The notes beneath the pieces were generated by a model. It was not told the origin of the DNA, did not search any database, and saw only the letters and a list, made by a program, of their open reading frames with translations. A DNA stretch of 64,000 bases from Bacteroidaceae bacterium (lineage in GTDB: Bacteria > Bacteroidota > Bacteroidia > Bacteroidales > Bacteroidaceae), in the NCBI GenBank assembly GCA_017529865.1, contig JAFXNA010000003.1, forward strand, positions 1 through 64,000, written 5' to 3'. Shown in pieces: positions 44,498-53,430 of this stretch. The number at the start of each line of letters is the position of its first letter. Position 1 is the first letter of the stretch. The translations under genes and the position numbers were made by a program.

Positions 44498-45520
44498 ATG
44501 AAAGACCTTCGTTCCAAATACCTATACCGCCAAAGGTGTGGAATGGGGGGCTTTCTGTTTTTTATGGGTTTGGTGTGTTGCCTTTTTCAGGCTTCTCTCT
44601 TCACACTTCACGCCCAGATGCTGACCGTGATGACGTACAACTGTGAGAACGCGTTCGATACGATTCACGACGAAGGGAAACGCGACGAGGAGTTTCTGCC
44701 TGAAGGGATGCGCCACTGGACACGCCACCGCATGTTTGACAAGTTAAAGAATATCGGCAAAGTGATTGTGGCGGCCGACTCACTACGTCCTGTTGACCTG
44801 ATTGGTTTGGAGGAAGTGGAGAACGACACAGTCCTTACCTACCTGACGCGTCGAACTGCCCTATCGGCATTGGGGTATAAATACCTAATGACCCATTCAT
44901 CTGACCAACGAGGTATCGATGTAGCCCTGCTCTATAATCCGCTATTGTTCCGTCCCATTTACCATGACTGCATTCACGTGGAGACATCGAGACCCACACG
45001 TGATGTGCTGCATGTCTGCGGCGTGACGGGCAGAAATCCTGTAGATACGCTCGACGTCTATGTAGTCCATTTACCCTCGAAGTTAGGAGGGGCAACAGGC
45101 GAGCAGAACCGTCGTAAGGTGGTAGATGCCATCACAGTGTCGACTGATTCTGTCTTCGCAGTGCGACCAGCGGCCAAGATACTTATCATGGGCGATTTCA
45201 ACGACGGTCCGACCTCCGAATTGCTGAAAACGAGTTTCGGCCACTTCAAAAATCTGGCAATGGAGTATGGTAACGTGCACGGGTCGTATAAGTATCAAGG
45301 CGATTGGGACACCATCGACCAGATACTCATCAGCGAAGAACTCATTCACCCAAAGGGCGGTGGACTGAAATTCCATGAGGCGAAGGTGCTGACCCTACCA
45401 TTCCTGTTGGAGACCGATGAAACGTACGGCGGACGGAAGCCGAGCCGTACCTATGAGGGGTATAACTACCACGGAGGGTTCAGCGACCATTTGCCTGTGG
45501 TACTGAAACTAAAGAAATAG
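44498..45520 (+). CDS. Endonuclease/exonuclease/phosphatase-family protein, exported
   Basis: 340 residues. A hydrophobic segment (GGFLFFMGLVCCLFQASLF) suggests export or anchoring. The catalytic set is visible: MTYNCENAFD, GLEEVEND, HLPSKLGG, MGDFNDGP and the final SDHLPV. Such enzymes cleave phosphodiesters in nucleic acids or lipids. Confidence 0.87.
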   Translation: MKDLRSKYLYRQRCGMGGFLFFMGLVCCLFQASLFTLHAQMLTVMTYNCENAFDTIHDEGKRDEEFLPEGMRHWTRHRMFDKLKNIGKVIVAADSLRPVDLIGLEEVENDTVLTYLTRRTALSALGYKYLMTHSSDQRGIDVALLYNPLLFRPIYHDCIHVETSRPTRDVLHVCGVTGRNPVDTLDVYVVHLPSKLGGATGEQNRRKVVDAITVSTDSVFAVRPAAKILIMGDFNDGPTSELLKTSFGHFKNLAMEYGNVHGSYKYQGDWDTIDQILISEELIHPKGGGLKFHEAKVLTLPFLLETDETYGGRKPSRTYEGYNYHGGFSDHLPVVLKLKK

Positions 45521-45543
45521 GGGACTGCGAGTCCCCTATTTCT
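45521..45543 (+). terminator. Terminator after the endonuclease-like gene
   Basis: GGGGACT and AGTCCCC pair around GCG, then TATTTCTTT. Confidence 0.8.
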
Positions 45544-45544
45544 T

Positions 45545-45633
45545 TATACTATGCCTTGAGCCATCATCGGGAAAACATTGGCTTCGCTACGCTACGCCGA
45601 AGTTTCCCGCTATACGATGCCTTGAGCCATCAT
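45545..45633. repeat. Duplicated gdhA 3' end around a palindrome
   Basis: A 23-bp sequence at 45545-45567 recurs with one mismatch at 45611-45633. Between them a 43-bp segment forms CGGGAAA/TTTCCCG and CTTCG/CGAAG stems. Both copies read MMAQGIV-stop on the minus strand. Confidence 0.8.
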
Positions 45634-46947
45634 AGCTTTGGCAACTTTCATAAAGCCTGCAATATTGGCTCCCTTGACGTAGTTGATGTAACCATCGGGC
45701 TGACGACCATAGCGGACACATTGCTCGTGAATGCCGTGCATGATGTGATGGAGACGCTGATCGACTTCCTGTGCACTCCAACTGATGTGCATAGCATTCT
45801 GACTCATTTCCAGTCCGCTGGTAGCTACACCACCTGCATTGACGGCCTTACCTGGAGCATAGAGCATCTTGTTCTCGATGAAGAGGTCGATAGCCTCAGG
45901 AGTACAACCCATGTTTGAGATTTCCCCTACACAGGTCACTCCATTGTCGATAAGATGCTGAGCATCTTCGCCGTTGAGTTCGTTCTGTGTAGCACAAGGA
46001 AGAGCGATGTCGCACTTTACCTCCCACGGACGACGATTGGCATAGAAAGTGCTGCCTGGGAAGCGGTCGGCATACGGTGCACAAATATCATTTCCGCTTG
46101 CACGTAGTTCGAGCATATAGTCTATCTTCTCTTCGTCGAGACCTGCCGGATCATAGATGTAACCATCAGGACCTGAGATGGTGATGACTTTGGCTCCCAT
46201 CTCCGTTGCTTTCTTGGCGGCACCCCAAGCCACGTTGCCAAAGCCAGAAATAGCGATGGTCTTATCCTTGATATCGATGCCTTGATCTTGTAGCATTTCG
46301 CGAACAAAATAGAGTCCGCCAAATCCTGTAGCTTCGGGACGAACAAGGGAACCACCGTACTCTAGTCCCTTACCCGTAAGTACACCACTCCAGTCACGAG
46401 TCAGTTTCTTGTACTGGCCAAAGAGGTAACCGATTTCACGGGCACCAACACCTATATCACCAGCAGGGATATCGATTTCGGGACCGATGTGACGATAAAG
46501 TTCACTCATGAATGCCTGACAAAAGCGCATAACCTCTCCATCACTCTTTCCTCGTATACTGAAGTCGGAACCACCCTTTCCGCCTCCCATTGGGAGTGTA
46601 GTGAGGGCATTCTTGAAAATCTGTTCGAAGCCAAGAAACTTCAGGATGCTGAGGTTGACAGAGGCATGGAAGCGCAGTCCGCCTTTGTAGGGACCGATAG
46701 CACTATTGAACTGTACTCGATAACCGAGATTGACCTGCACTTCGCCCTTATCGTCGACCCACGGGACACGGAAGGTGATAATGCGTTCGGGTTCTACAAG
46801 GCGTTCGATGATTTTCGCACGCTCGAATTCAGGATGCTGGTTGTAGATATCCTCAATCGACAGGAGCACCTCATGTACTGCTTGCAGGTACTCTTTCTCT
46901 CCTGGATGTTTGGCCTCCAGGTTTGCCATGATTTTGTTAATTTCCAT
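45610..46947 (-). CDS. gdhA: Glutamate dehydrogenase (NADP-type, hexameric)
   Basis: 445 residues, normal for the family. GPYKGGLRFH, LPMGGGKGGSDF with the catalytic lysine, and ISGFGNVAWGAAKKA for nucleotide binding. It converts 2-oxoglutarate plus ammonium to glutamate, the main ammonium assimilation step of rumen and gut Prevotella. The last seven codons and stop lie in a 23-bp duplication (45611-45633), so the present stop was probably created by insertion of a short palindromic element while the protein end was kept. Confidence 0.95.
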   Translation of the reverse strand: MEINKIMANLEAKHPGEKEYLQAVHEVLLSIEDIYNQHPEFERAKIIERLVEPERIITFRVPWVDDKGEVQVNLGYRVQFNSAIGPYKGGLRFHASVNLSILKFLGFEQIFKNALTTLPMGGGKGGSDFSIRGKSDGEVMRFCQAFMSELYRHIGPEIDIPAGDIGVGAREIGYLFGQYKKLTRDWSGVLTGKGLEYGGSLVRPEATGFGGLYFVREMLQDQGIDIKDKTIAISGFGNVAWGAAKKATEMGAKVITISGPDGYIYDPAGLDEEKIDYMLELRASGNDICAPYADRFPGSTFYANRRPWEVKCDIALPCATQNELNGEDAQHLIDNGVTCVGEISNMGCTPEAIDLFIENKMLYAPGKAVNAGGVATSGLEMSQNAMHISWSAQEVDQRLHHIMHGIHEQCVRYGRQPDGYINYVKGANIAGFMKVAKAMMAQGIV

Positions 46948-46998
46948 AGTCTGTTAGTAATTCATAATTTATAATTCATAATGCATAATTTTCTTCTT

Positions 46999-48033
46999 TT
47001 AGAAGTTGGAGTCGATGATGGCACGAACCAATTCCTTTCCGCGAGTGTTGTAGCCGTGACTCCTGTCGACTGCGGCGAAGTCCATGAGGACGATACCTGT
47101 AGGGCCGTGATGGATGTGGAGATAGTCGAGCATTGCAGCATGGGTGTGGGCGGCGTTGTCGCGATAACCATTACTACGCGAGATGTCGTGACCGAAGAGT
47201 TTCGTTACTTTGGAATAAGCGGAACAGAAGTTCAGCACCCACACAATGTCAAGGGGGAGAACTGGAGTCTCATGCAAACCTTTTGATTTCCGACTGGTAC
47301 TGAATTCGAGCATACGGTGAAGGGCCGCAAGTTTGATATCGATAGCTCCAGGAGCGTAGGTGGACGAGAAATCCTGCATATAGACTTTCGCCTCCCTGCC
47401 GCGAGCACCGATGATGCGCCCCTGAATCTGACGGCGCCAATCGGGACTGCCTGTCCAGTTGCGGAAGATTCCCCCGACGGGTTCGCCACTATAAGTATTC
47501 CGACTGAGGATAAGTATCTTGCCACGCAGGTCGCGCACACGGAGGTCGGAACGGAAGTCGGCAAAGTTCTCACGCAAGTCGGGTCGACGAAGCATTTCTG
47601 CAATGCGCTGCTCGTACTGACCTTTCACCTTGTCGCCATCACCGGCATGGAGCAGGTGAATGACAATAAACTCGGAGGGATTCTGGCGGAGCCACGTCAG
47701 CATTGTCTGTAGCACATCTTCGAGGTGGAGACGTGTGGGCATCATGCCATGATTGAGATTCAGGTGATGCTTATAGACAGCTGGACGGAGATCGAAGGCG
47801 CGGATGCCTGCATCCCATAGTGCCTGCAACGAAAGGTCCTGTGTTTTGGCGAACAGATTGCCGATTGGCCCGTTCAGTCCAGCCCATCCACTCCCCGTCG
47901 CCGCATCGTGGGCACCAGGGATGGACAGTTCGGCCACCAATGCATCGTCGGGCAGTCGCGCCATCCAGTTTTCGGCTCGCAAACTGGGCACGAGCAAAAC
48001 TACCAGCAATAGAATGCCAATTATTCGCTTCAT
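46999..48033 (-). CDS. Phosphatidylinositol-specific phospholipase C-like protein
   Basis: 344 residues from the inner ATG (MKRIIGILLLVVLLVPSLRA signal). SIPGAHDAATG and NLNHGMM supply the two catalytic histidines of the PLC X domain, followed by VIHLLHAGD. It is exported. Substrates may be phosphatidylinositol or glycan-anchored lipids; some Bacteroidetes do make inositol lipids. Promoter at 48049-48056. Confidence 0.85.
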   Translation of the reverse strand: MKRIIGILLLVVLLVPSLRAENWMARLPDDALVAELSIPGAHDAATGSGWAGLNGPIGNLFAKTQDLSLQALWDAGIRAFDLRPAVYKHHLNLNHGMMPTRLHLEDVLQTMLTWLRQNPSEFIVIHLLHAGDGDKVKGQYEQRIAEMLRRPDLRENFADFRSDLRVRDLRGKILILSRNTYSGEPVGGIFRNWTGSPDWRRQIQGRIIGARGREAKVYMQDFSSTYAPGAIDIKLAALHRMLEFSTSRKSKGLHETPVLPLDIVWVLNFCSAYSKVTKLFGHDISRSNGYRDNAAHTHAAMLDYLHIHHGPTGIVLMDFAAVDRSHGYNTRGKELVRAIIDSNF

Positions 48034-48048
48034 TGTGTCAATTATTGG

Positions 48049-48056
48049 CAAAAATA
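48049..48056 (-). promoter_or_regulatory. -7 box of the PI-PLC gene
   Basis: TATTTTTG on the minus strand, 16 bp before the start; divergent from 48101-48108. Confidence 0.5.
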
Positions 48057-48059
48057 GAA

Positions 48060-48090
48060 AATAATTATGAATTAAGAATGATGAATTATG
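48060..48090. repeat. Family B repeat between divergent promoters
   Basis: TAATTATGAATTAAGAATG then ATGAATTATG. Confidence 0.55.
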
Positions 48091-48100
48091 ATTTTTTTTG

Positions 48101-48108
48101 TAATTTTG
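48101..48108 (+). promoter_or_regulatory. -7 box of the formate/nitrite transporter
   Basis: TAATTTTG followed by CGGTC, 50 bp before ATG 48158. Confidence 0.5.
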
Positions 48109-48157
48109 CGGTCAAAAGCATGAATTAGTTTTAAACTCGCTTACCACACTTAGCAAC

Positions 48158-48775
48158 ATGAAAGATTTTATCGCAACACTTCGTAGCAGCATTATGGCCG
48201 GCATCTGCATCGGCATTGCTGGCTTCGGCTACCTGATGAGCAAAGACATCATCGGCATCGTACTCTTTACGTTCGGCCTCCTCGCCGTCGTACATTACGG
48301 ATTCAAACTCTTCACTGGTACCGTCGGTTTCTGTGGCGGCAGTAAGGGACTCCCAGTCAGCGAGATACCTAAAGTGCTGCTGGGCAATATCATCGGTACG
48401 TTGCTCGTTGCGCTTTTGTCTTACAACTCCGCTGCTGACTTGCAGGGTGTGGCTCAAGGCATTCTTGAGAGCCGCTTAGCTAACGGCCCATTGCGTTGCG
48501 GTCTGCTCGCCATCGGTTGCGGATTCATTATGACGGCAAGTGTAAAGTTTGCGAAATACGAGAACAAATGGTACCCCCTGCTCTATGGTGTGCCCATCTT
48601 CATCGTTTGCGGATTTCCCCACTGCATCGCCGATGCATTCTACTATCTGGCCGTTCCAGTTGAATTCTGGTCGGCTCACCTTATAGATATATTGATTCTT
48701 TATGTAGCCATCGTTCTTGGCAACACGGTAGGTTGCAACCTTGTCCGCATTATTAACTTCGATAAGGAAGCATAA
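48158..48775 (+). CDS. Formate/nitrite transporter-family channel
   Basis: 205 residues with about six membrane segments. KLFTGTVGF, VLLGNIIGTLL and IVLGNTVGCNL are the loop motifs of the FNT fold. It is at the short end for the family, which averages 270 residues. A role in formate, nitrite or other small-anion passage is inferred; substrate unknown. Confidence 0.83.
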   Translation: MKDFIATLRSSIMAGICIGIAGFGYLMSKDIIGIVLFTFGLLAVVHYGFKLFTGTVGFCGGSKGLPVSEIPKVLLGNIIGTLLVALLSYNSAADLQGVAQGILESRLANGPLRCGLLAIGCGFIMTASVKFAKYENKWYPLLYGVPIFIVCGFPHCIADAFYYLAVPVEFWSAHLIDILILYVAIVLGNTVGCNLVRIINFDKEA

Positions 48776-48856
48776 AAAAATTGTCAAATGTTAAAATATA
48801 GAAAAACTTAGCTTTCCCGAGTTAAGTTTTTCTTGTTGTTTACGCAATATAGGTGT

Positions 48857-49363
48857 ATGACCCAAGTGGAGTTCGAACATATGGCCAGCAAGTTGCGCCC
48901 TTCGATGTGGAAGGTGGGCATGGATTTCTTCGGCTCGGCCGATGATGCTGAAGATGTGGCGCAAGAGGCGTTGGTAGAGCTGTGGCAATATGCGGAACGG
49001 ATAAATTCTGCAAAGCGGGTAGAGGGTCTGGCCATTCGTATTGCAAAGCATTGCTGTGTGGACATGCAGCGACGGCGGCGGGCAGTTACCATCCCACTGA
49101 TGCCAACACACGAACGAGAGATGGAAGAAGATACCTCACCACAGGAGCGGATGGAACAGAAGGAGGCAACGGACATGTTGCAGCAGTTGATAGAGGGGCT
49201 GAATCCAAGGGAGCGCGAGCTGTTCGAACTGCGACAAATAGACGGACTTTCGAACGACGAGATTACCGAACTGACAGGTATTCCGAAAACATCAATTCAG
49301 GTAATGGTGTCGAGAGCAAGACGGAAACTTTTCGAAGAAATGAAAAAAAGAATGACAATATGA
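48857..49363 (+). CDS. ECF-type RNA polymerase sigma factor
   Basis: 168 residues from ATG 48857; the longer frame uses a TTG. Region 2 (DFFGSADDAEDVAQEALVELWQ) and region 4 (LNPRERELFELRQIDGLSNDEIT, helix-turn-helix IPKTSIQVMVSRARRKL) are clear. The stop overlaps the next ATG (ATATGA), so it is translationally coupled to the membrane protein that probably controls it. Confidence 0.92.
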   Translation: MTQVEFEHMASKLRPSMWKVGMDFFGSADDAEDVAQEALVELWQYAERINSAKRVEGLAIRIAKHCCVDMQRRRRAVTIPLMPTHEREMEEDTSPQERMEQKEATDMLQQLIEGLNPRERELFELRQIDGLSNDEITELTGIPKTSIQVMVSRARRKLFEEMKKRMTI

Positions 49364-49857
49364 ACAGACAAGAAACAGAAAGACTGATCGACAAGTACTT
49401 GGAAGGCGCAACATCGCCTGAAGAGGAACTACTACTGGCTGGCGAGGTGAACCGACCCGATGCACCTGAAGAATGGAAAGTCATTGCCACTATGCTGGGC
49501 ACGCTGACCCTCGACGAAGCGGAGTACGACAGGACGGTGAAGAGTGAAGAGTGGAGAGTGCAGAGCACCTGCGGCCCAAAAACGACCTTGCATGCAGAGC
49601 AAACAAAGCCAACGCTAACCGCTAACCGATGGAAGAGTTGGAGCATCGCAGCCAGCATCATCGTTGTAGCTGGCATCGGATTGTGGTTCTACAGCCAGCA
49701 GAATTCGTCGACCGACATCGCAATTGCCTATGTGGACGGCCAGACCATCACAGATGAAGACCGTGTACTGGCGATGGCCGAGGATGCCGTTTGCGACATC
49801 TTCAGCAACAGCGACGCAGAGTCATCACTTTACGAGATATTTAACCCAGAAGAATAG
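49360..49857 (+). CDS. Probable anti-sigma factor, single membrane segment
   Basis: 165 residues. A cytoplasmic N-terminal part (MNRQETERLIDKYLEGATSPEEE) resembling Bacteroidota anti-sigma domains, one membrane helix (about 98-115, SIAASIIVVAGIGLWFY) and a short periplasmic tail. Residues about 60-72 (VKSEEWRVQSTC) come from a family C repeat (49537-49566). It overlaps the sigma gene by 4 bp. Confidence 0.8.
   Translation: MNRQETERLIDKYLEGATSPEEELLLAGEVNRPDAPEEWKVIATMLGTLTLDEAEYDRTVKSEEWRVQSTCGPKTTLHAEQTKPTLTANRWKSWSIAASIIVVAGIGLWFYSQQNSSTDIAIAYVDGQTITDEDRVLAMAEDAVCDIFSNSDAESSLYEIFNPEE
49537..49566. repeat. Family C GAGTGAAGAGTGGAGAGTG repeat inside the anti-sigma gene
   Basis: Tandem GAAGAGTG/GGAGAGTG words as at 34026-34058; read in frame. 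Confidence 0.6.
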
Positions 49858-49863
49858 AACAAT

Positions 49864-50379
49864 ATGAAACGATTATTGACATTCATCATCGCAGCAACGA
49901 TGGCAACGAGCCTGTGGGCGCAACAAGGGCTGAACGTCGATTCGGTGTTCCGCGGGCTTATCGTGCCGAAAAGCGCGCCTGAGTTCAAGGAGACGAACCT
50001 GAGTGGCGAAGTCGTGAAGCCTTACAAACTGAGGAAGATGCGCACCATCAGCTTCCTCGCCACTGAGAGCCAGCGCGACCATGTGGAACGGCTTGTGGAA
50101 GACGACTACCAGTTCGCCGACAAAAACCGGACTACGCTGACGGACATCGATGGCGAAGAGCGCGAGAACCGCAACGGGCACATCTATTACGTCATCTTCC
50201 GCACAGCCGACCGAGACCGTAACGATGCCGGAGTAAGGAAAATCGACCACACCTACGTTTGCTATCAATGCAAGCCACGAGGAGGACGATACGACATCAC
50301 ACTCGTATACCTCGAAGGACCGGCGACGTTCTCTGACCTTATGAAGAATTTTAAACGTAAAAACAACAAAACCAAATAA
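49864..50379 (+). CDS. DUF6108-like secreted protein
   Basis: 171 residues with a signal peptide (to LWAQ). Residues 60-150 contain SQRDHVERLVEDDYQF and YVCYQCKPRGGRYDITLVYLEGPAT. Third gene of the sigma operon, 6 bp after the anti-sigma gene, as seen for DUF6108 proteins in Bacteroidales. Function unknown; possibly the envelope signal or output of this sigma factor. Confidence 0.7.
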   Translation: MKRLLTFIIAATMATSLWAQQGLNVDSVFRGLIVPKSAPEFKETNLSGEVVKPYKLRKMRTISFLATESQRDHVERLVEDDYQFADKNRTTLTDIDGEERENRNGHIYYVIFRTADRDRNDAGVRKIDHTYVCYQCKPRGGRYDITLVYLEGPATFSDLMKNFKRKNNKTK

Positions 50380-50381
50380 TT

Positions 50382-51182
50382 ATGAAAACTAAACTCATTC
50401 TCATCATCACGATGATCATGGCCACGACCTGTGGTCTCAAGGCACAAAACGAAAACAATGACGAAGACCACCCAGGAGGCTGGGACTTCAGCATTCCATT
50501 CCTCAGCACCAACCGCAAAGCAAATAATGGTACCGTCGATATTCAAAATGGTACCGTCGACATCCAATACATCAAAACCGACACCAACCGAGCACCCTAT
50601 CCACATTGTACGTCGTTCCAGTTCGGATTCATCTCCGGCATCGACGAGGCATCTGGCGTCAACATCGACATGGGTCAGTCGTTCGAACTGGAACTGCGCA
50701 ACCTCGTGGCCTTCACCTCAAGACTCGGCAAGTGGACATTCTTCAACCTCGGCTTCGGAGTCGATTGGCGCAACTACCGCATGACCGGCCACAATCAGTT
50801 CCTCCTGAACGACGACGGGCACATCACACTTGCGCCCTACCCCACAGGAGCGAATCCAAAGTTCAGCCGCATCCACACCTTCAGCCTCGTCGTGCCTATG
50901 CAACTCCACTTTTCGCTGGGAGGCTACTGGTATTTCTCCTGCGGCCCCGAGCTGTACTTCAACACTTACGCCTCGCTCAAGACGCGCTACAGCCTCAACG
51001 GTGAGAAGCAGAAATTCGAAGCCAACGGCTTGCATCGCAACAAGGTGACATACGGATTTATGTGCGACATCACTTACAACCGCATCGGAGTGTATTTCAA
51101 GTACTCCCCCTGCAATGTACTGCAACCGGAGTTCGGTCCCAAATTCAAGAGCATAACTGCCGGATTGAAGATCTCATTCTAA
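50382..51182 (+). CDS. Outer-membrane beta-barrel protein of the sigma operon
   Basis: 266 residues with a signal peptide (to LKAQ). An Asn/Asp-rich N-terminus includes a short repeat (NGTVDIQ twice, from a tandem duplication at 50528-50564), then amphipathic strands typical of porin-like barrels and a terminal ITAGLKISF. Two bp separate it from the upstream gene. Likely a regulated surface protein. Confidence 0.78.
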   Translation: MKTKLILIITMIMATTCGLKAQNENNDEDHPGGWDFSIPFLSTNRKANNGTVDIQNGTVDIQYIKTDTNRAPYPHCTSFQFGFISGIDEASGVNIDMGQSFELELRNLVAFTSRLGKWTFFNLGFGVDWRNYRMTGHNQFLLNDDGHITLAPYPTGANPKFSRIHTFSLVVPMQLHFSLGGYWYFSCGPELYFNTYASLKTRYSLNGEKQKFEANGLHRNKVTYGFMCDITYNRIGVYFKYSPCNVLQPEFGPKFKSITAGLKISF

Positions 51183-51243
51183 CAAAAATTCTAAAGAAAC
51201 CTAAAGAAAGACAGTAACGAAAGTGGCTATAGTGCCAATAGTA

Positions 51244-51270
51244 AAAAGGATGCCGTCGGCATCCTTTTTT
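51244..51270 (+). terminator. Terminator of the sigma operon
   Basis: AAAGGATGCC and GGCATCCTTT around GTC, then a T-run. Confidence 0.9.
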
Positions 51271-51590
51271 GGTGTCTATTAAGTAAATAATTCATATTAC
51301 CATTATCAATCAATAACCTATAACCAATAACCTATAACCATTACCACCTATTAAGCTATTAACCTACTAAGCTAAATTACATTTTTACATTTTATAATTT
51401 TTACATTGTCCTAGGCCTACTAAGCTATAATTCAATAACCCATAACCTGTCTTTTCCTGAATAAGGTTGACTTTTGACTGCCAACTAGAACAATGCAAGG
51501 TTTCATCACGAACCCTTGCACTTTTTATTTCGTTCTATCTAGAATCAAACCGAGAACGAAAAATTACTCTTGTATATTAACTAAGACACC
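51271..51590. repeat. Gene-free region with reiterated simple words
   Basis: Variants of AATAACCTATAACC, AAGCTATTAACCTACTAAGC and TTACATTTTTACATTT recur, as they do at 930-990, 55695-55760 and 57265-57320. No gene or RNA recognised. Confidence 0.5.
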
Positions 51591-52442
51591 TTATTTCATT
51601 CGGAAAATACGGTTGAGTTGATAGGGAAGTGAGGTGCGAACCCAAACTTCTTTCTTTGGATGGACGGAATCTTCATCCAAAGTGAGTTGAATAACATGAT
51701 CGTTGAGCCACTTGATGGTATAGTTTCCAGATGCCGTCTTTAGTCTCTTCGCTTTCTGGGTATAAGGTTCTAATGTTCCTCTTGTCTCTAAACGTGGGTT
51801 GTCTGGTTCAAAACTCATGTAGAGCACATGATCGTCATCAAAAAGCATATAAGATACGGCTGGTTCGTCTGTATCCATCCCATCCCATGCGTTCCAATCG
51901 GTGAGACCTAGACCACCCACTTGTTTTTCGTCACCCAGACATCGCCAGCATCCCAACAGAGGTGTTTTCTTCTTTGGGTTATGTTTGTAGTTGCCTTCGA
52001 GCATATCCGCTATCTCTCGTATATCTGGCTTTACATCGATGTGCGAATCATACACTTCGTTAACGAAGCTTTGGGGAGGAAAATACATAGAACTACGATT
52101 TCCTGTGTACCAACGTAACGTGAAATGGTCAGCATTGCTATCAAACACCTGATTGCCTCGTCCGTCCACACCTCTTGCATGTCGGCCAGTATACAGATGA
52201 GGTTCCTCATCATTATTCAACATCACAACGCTCGTGCTTTCATCCGAACGGAAATAGACGTTCACCAATAGTGAGGCCGTATAACTACAATACTTGTATT
52301 GCTCGAATGTCGGTACTTTCTCGCTCCCATCGTCATATACAATTTTTTGCAGGCGATACAATCCAGAAGGATTATCCGTCTGAGCACTTACACAGAGTGC
52401 AAAAACCATGAGACCGAAAACAATCAAACATTTGTTTGTCAT
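51591..52442 (-). CDS. Secreted protein of unknown function
   Basis: 283 residues with a signal peptide (to CVSAQ). The mature N-terminus NPSGLYRLQKIVYDDGSEK resembles that of the small ORF at 53068-53253, and the domain looks lipocalin-like (GLYRL..., NYTIKWLNDHVIQLTL). Single gene with low-GC neighbours. Part of a run of minus-strand genes of unknown role. Confidence 0.7.
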   Translation of the reverse strand: MTNKCLIVFGLMVFALCVSAQTDNPSGLYRLQKIVYDDGSEKVPTFEQYKYCSYTASLLVNVYFRSDESTSVVMLNNDEEPHLYTGRHARGVDGRGNQVFDSNADHFTLRWYTGNRSSMYFPPQSFVNEVYDSHIDVKPDIREIADMLEGNYKHNPKKKTPLLGCWRCLGDEKQVGGLGLTDWNAWDGMDTDEPAVSYMLFDDDHVLYMSFEPDNPRLETRGTLEPYTQKAKRLKTASGNYTIKWLNDHVIQLTLDEDSVHPKKEVWVRTSLPYQLNRIFRMK

Positions 52443-52453
52443 ACTTTATGTCT

Positions 52454-53050
52454 TTATTGGTTAATATAAGCATCTATATCTCTCATGCTGACAGCTGTAG
52501 CTACCTGAGTGTTACCCCCACGATAAGGATATACTTTCTTCAGCGAAGCATAATGTTTGAACTTACAGCGACGCTTCACGTTTTGCATCAACTTATATAT
52601 TGTCTCTAAGGGGAGCACATCACTTTTGGGGGATACAGAGAACAATACATTCGAAATTTCCCCACTTTCATCGATATAAAGCGAAACGGTGAACATGCAT
52701 TTTCCTGCGGTTTCATCGTAAAATGCTTTGAGAGTTTTCTTCCCAAATGCACGAAGTGTGTTCTGCCTTATTACATTAAAAGTGTTCTGGGTACGCGGGT
52801 CATTCGCAAATGTCCGAGTCTTGAGGTCAAAGTTCTTGCTCTCTTGCTCTGTCCGTTCCGGTTTCTTGTCGTCAGGAATGTCCAGATAATAGCTGTACCG
52901 AAAATCCGTTTCTTTCTTATACATCCGTTCGTTAGCATCTGTGAAGACAATCATCGTCATCTCCTCCGGCTGCTTCTCTGTGTCAGCCTGCTGAGCAAAT
53001 ACACTGATCGGTATGCTCAACATCATAATTGATAATACGATTAGTTTCAT
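52454..53050 (-). CDS. Secreted protein, TonB-C-like tail
   Basis: 198 residues with a signal peptide (to VFAQ). Residues 105-180 (CMFTVSLYIDESGEISNVLFSVSP..., RRCKFKHY) resemble the C-terminal domain of TonB-type transducers as found in isolated Bacteroidota proteins. No membrane anchor, so not a normal TonB. Role unknown. Confidence 0.65.
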   Translation of the reverse strand: MKLIVLSIMMLSIPISVFAQQADTEKQPEEMTMIVFTDANERMYKKETDFRYSYYLDIPDDKKPERTEQESKNFDLKTRTFANDPRTQNTFNVIRQNTLRAFGKKTLKAFYDETAGKCMFTVSLYIDESGEISNVLFSVSPKSDVLPLETIYKLMQNVKRRCKFKHYASLKKVYPYRGGNTQVATAVSMRDIDAYINQ

Positions 53051-53067
53051 ACGTTAATTACTTTCTA

Positions 53068-53253
53068 TTATTTATTTGTAAAGATATTTGTTATTCGCTC
53101 TGGCAATTGTGAATACTCATAAAGTTCGGCATATTCAGTACCATTCTTTCCTGTGATACTTACCAAATGGTATATACCTCTGGGATTTGATTTCTGAGCC
53201 TGTAATCCTACTGCATTCAGTAAGATGGCGAGTGTGATAATTGTTCTTAGCAT
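53068..53253 (-). pseudogene. Truncated paralog of the 51591 protein
   Basis: 61 residues. MLRTIITLAILLNAVGLQAQ is a signal peptide, and SNPRGIYHLVSITGKNGTEYAELYEYSQL parallels NPSGLYRLQKIVYDDGSEKVPTFEQYKY. Only the first domain strand is left before the stop. A 22-residue longer N-terminus is possible but has no signal logic. Confidence 0.6.
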
Positions 53254-53430
53254 ATATGAGTTTCTTTTAATAATTAGACATTTATGAATAACAAGTACTG
53301 GAGCATTCAACGTTATTTTCTTTAGAATCTTTACCATATGCTTTTCGTTTGACTGTTAATAATGGCTATCTTTTTTTTACTTGAGTTCGATGAATTATGA
53401 CTTACTGATATTTTTGTATTATTCATTTGT

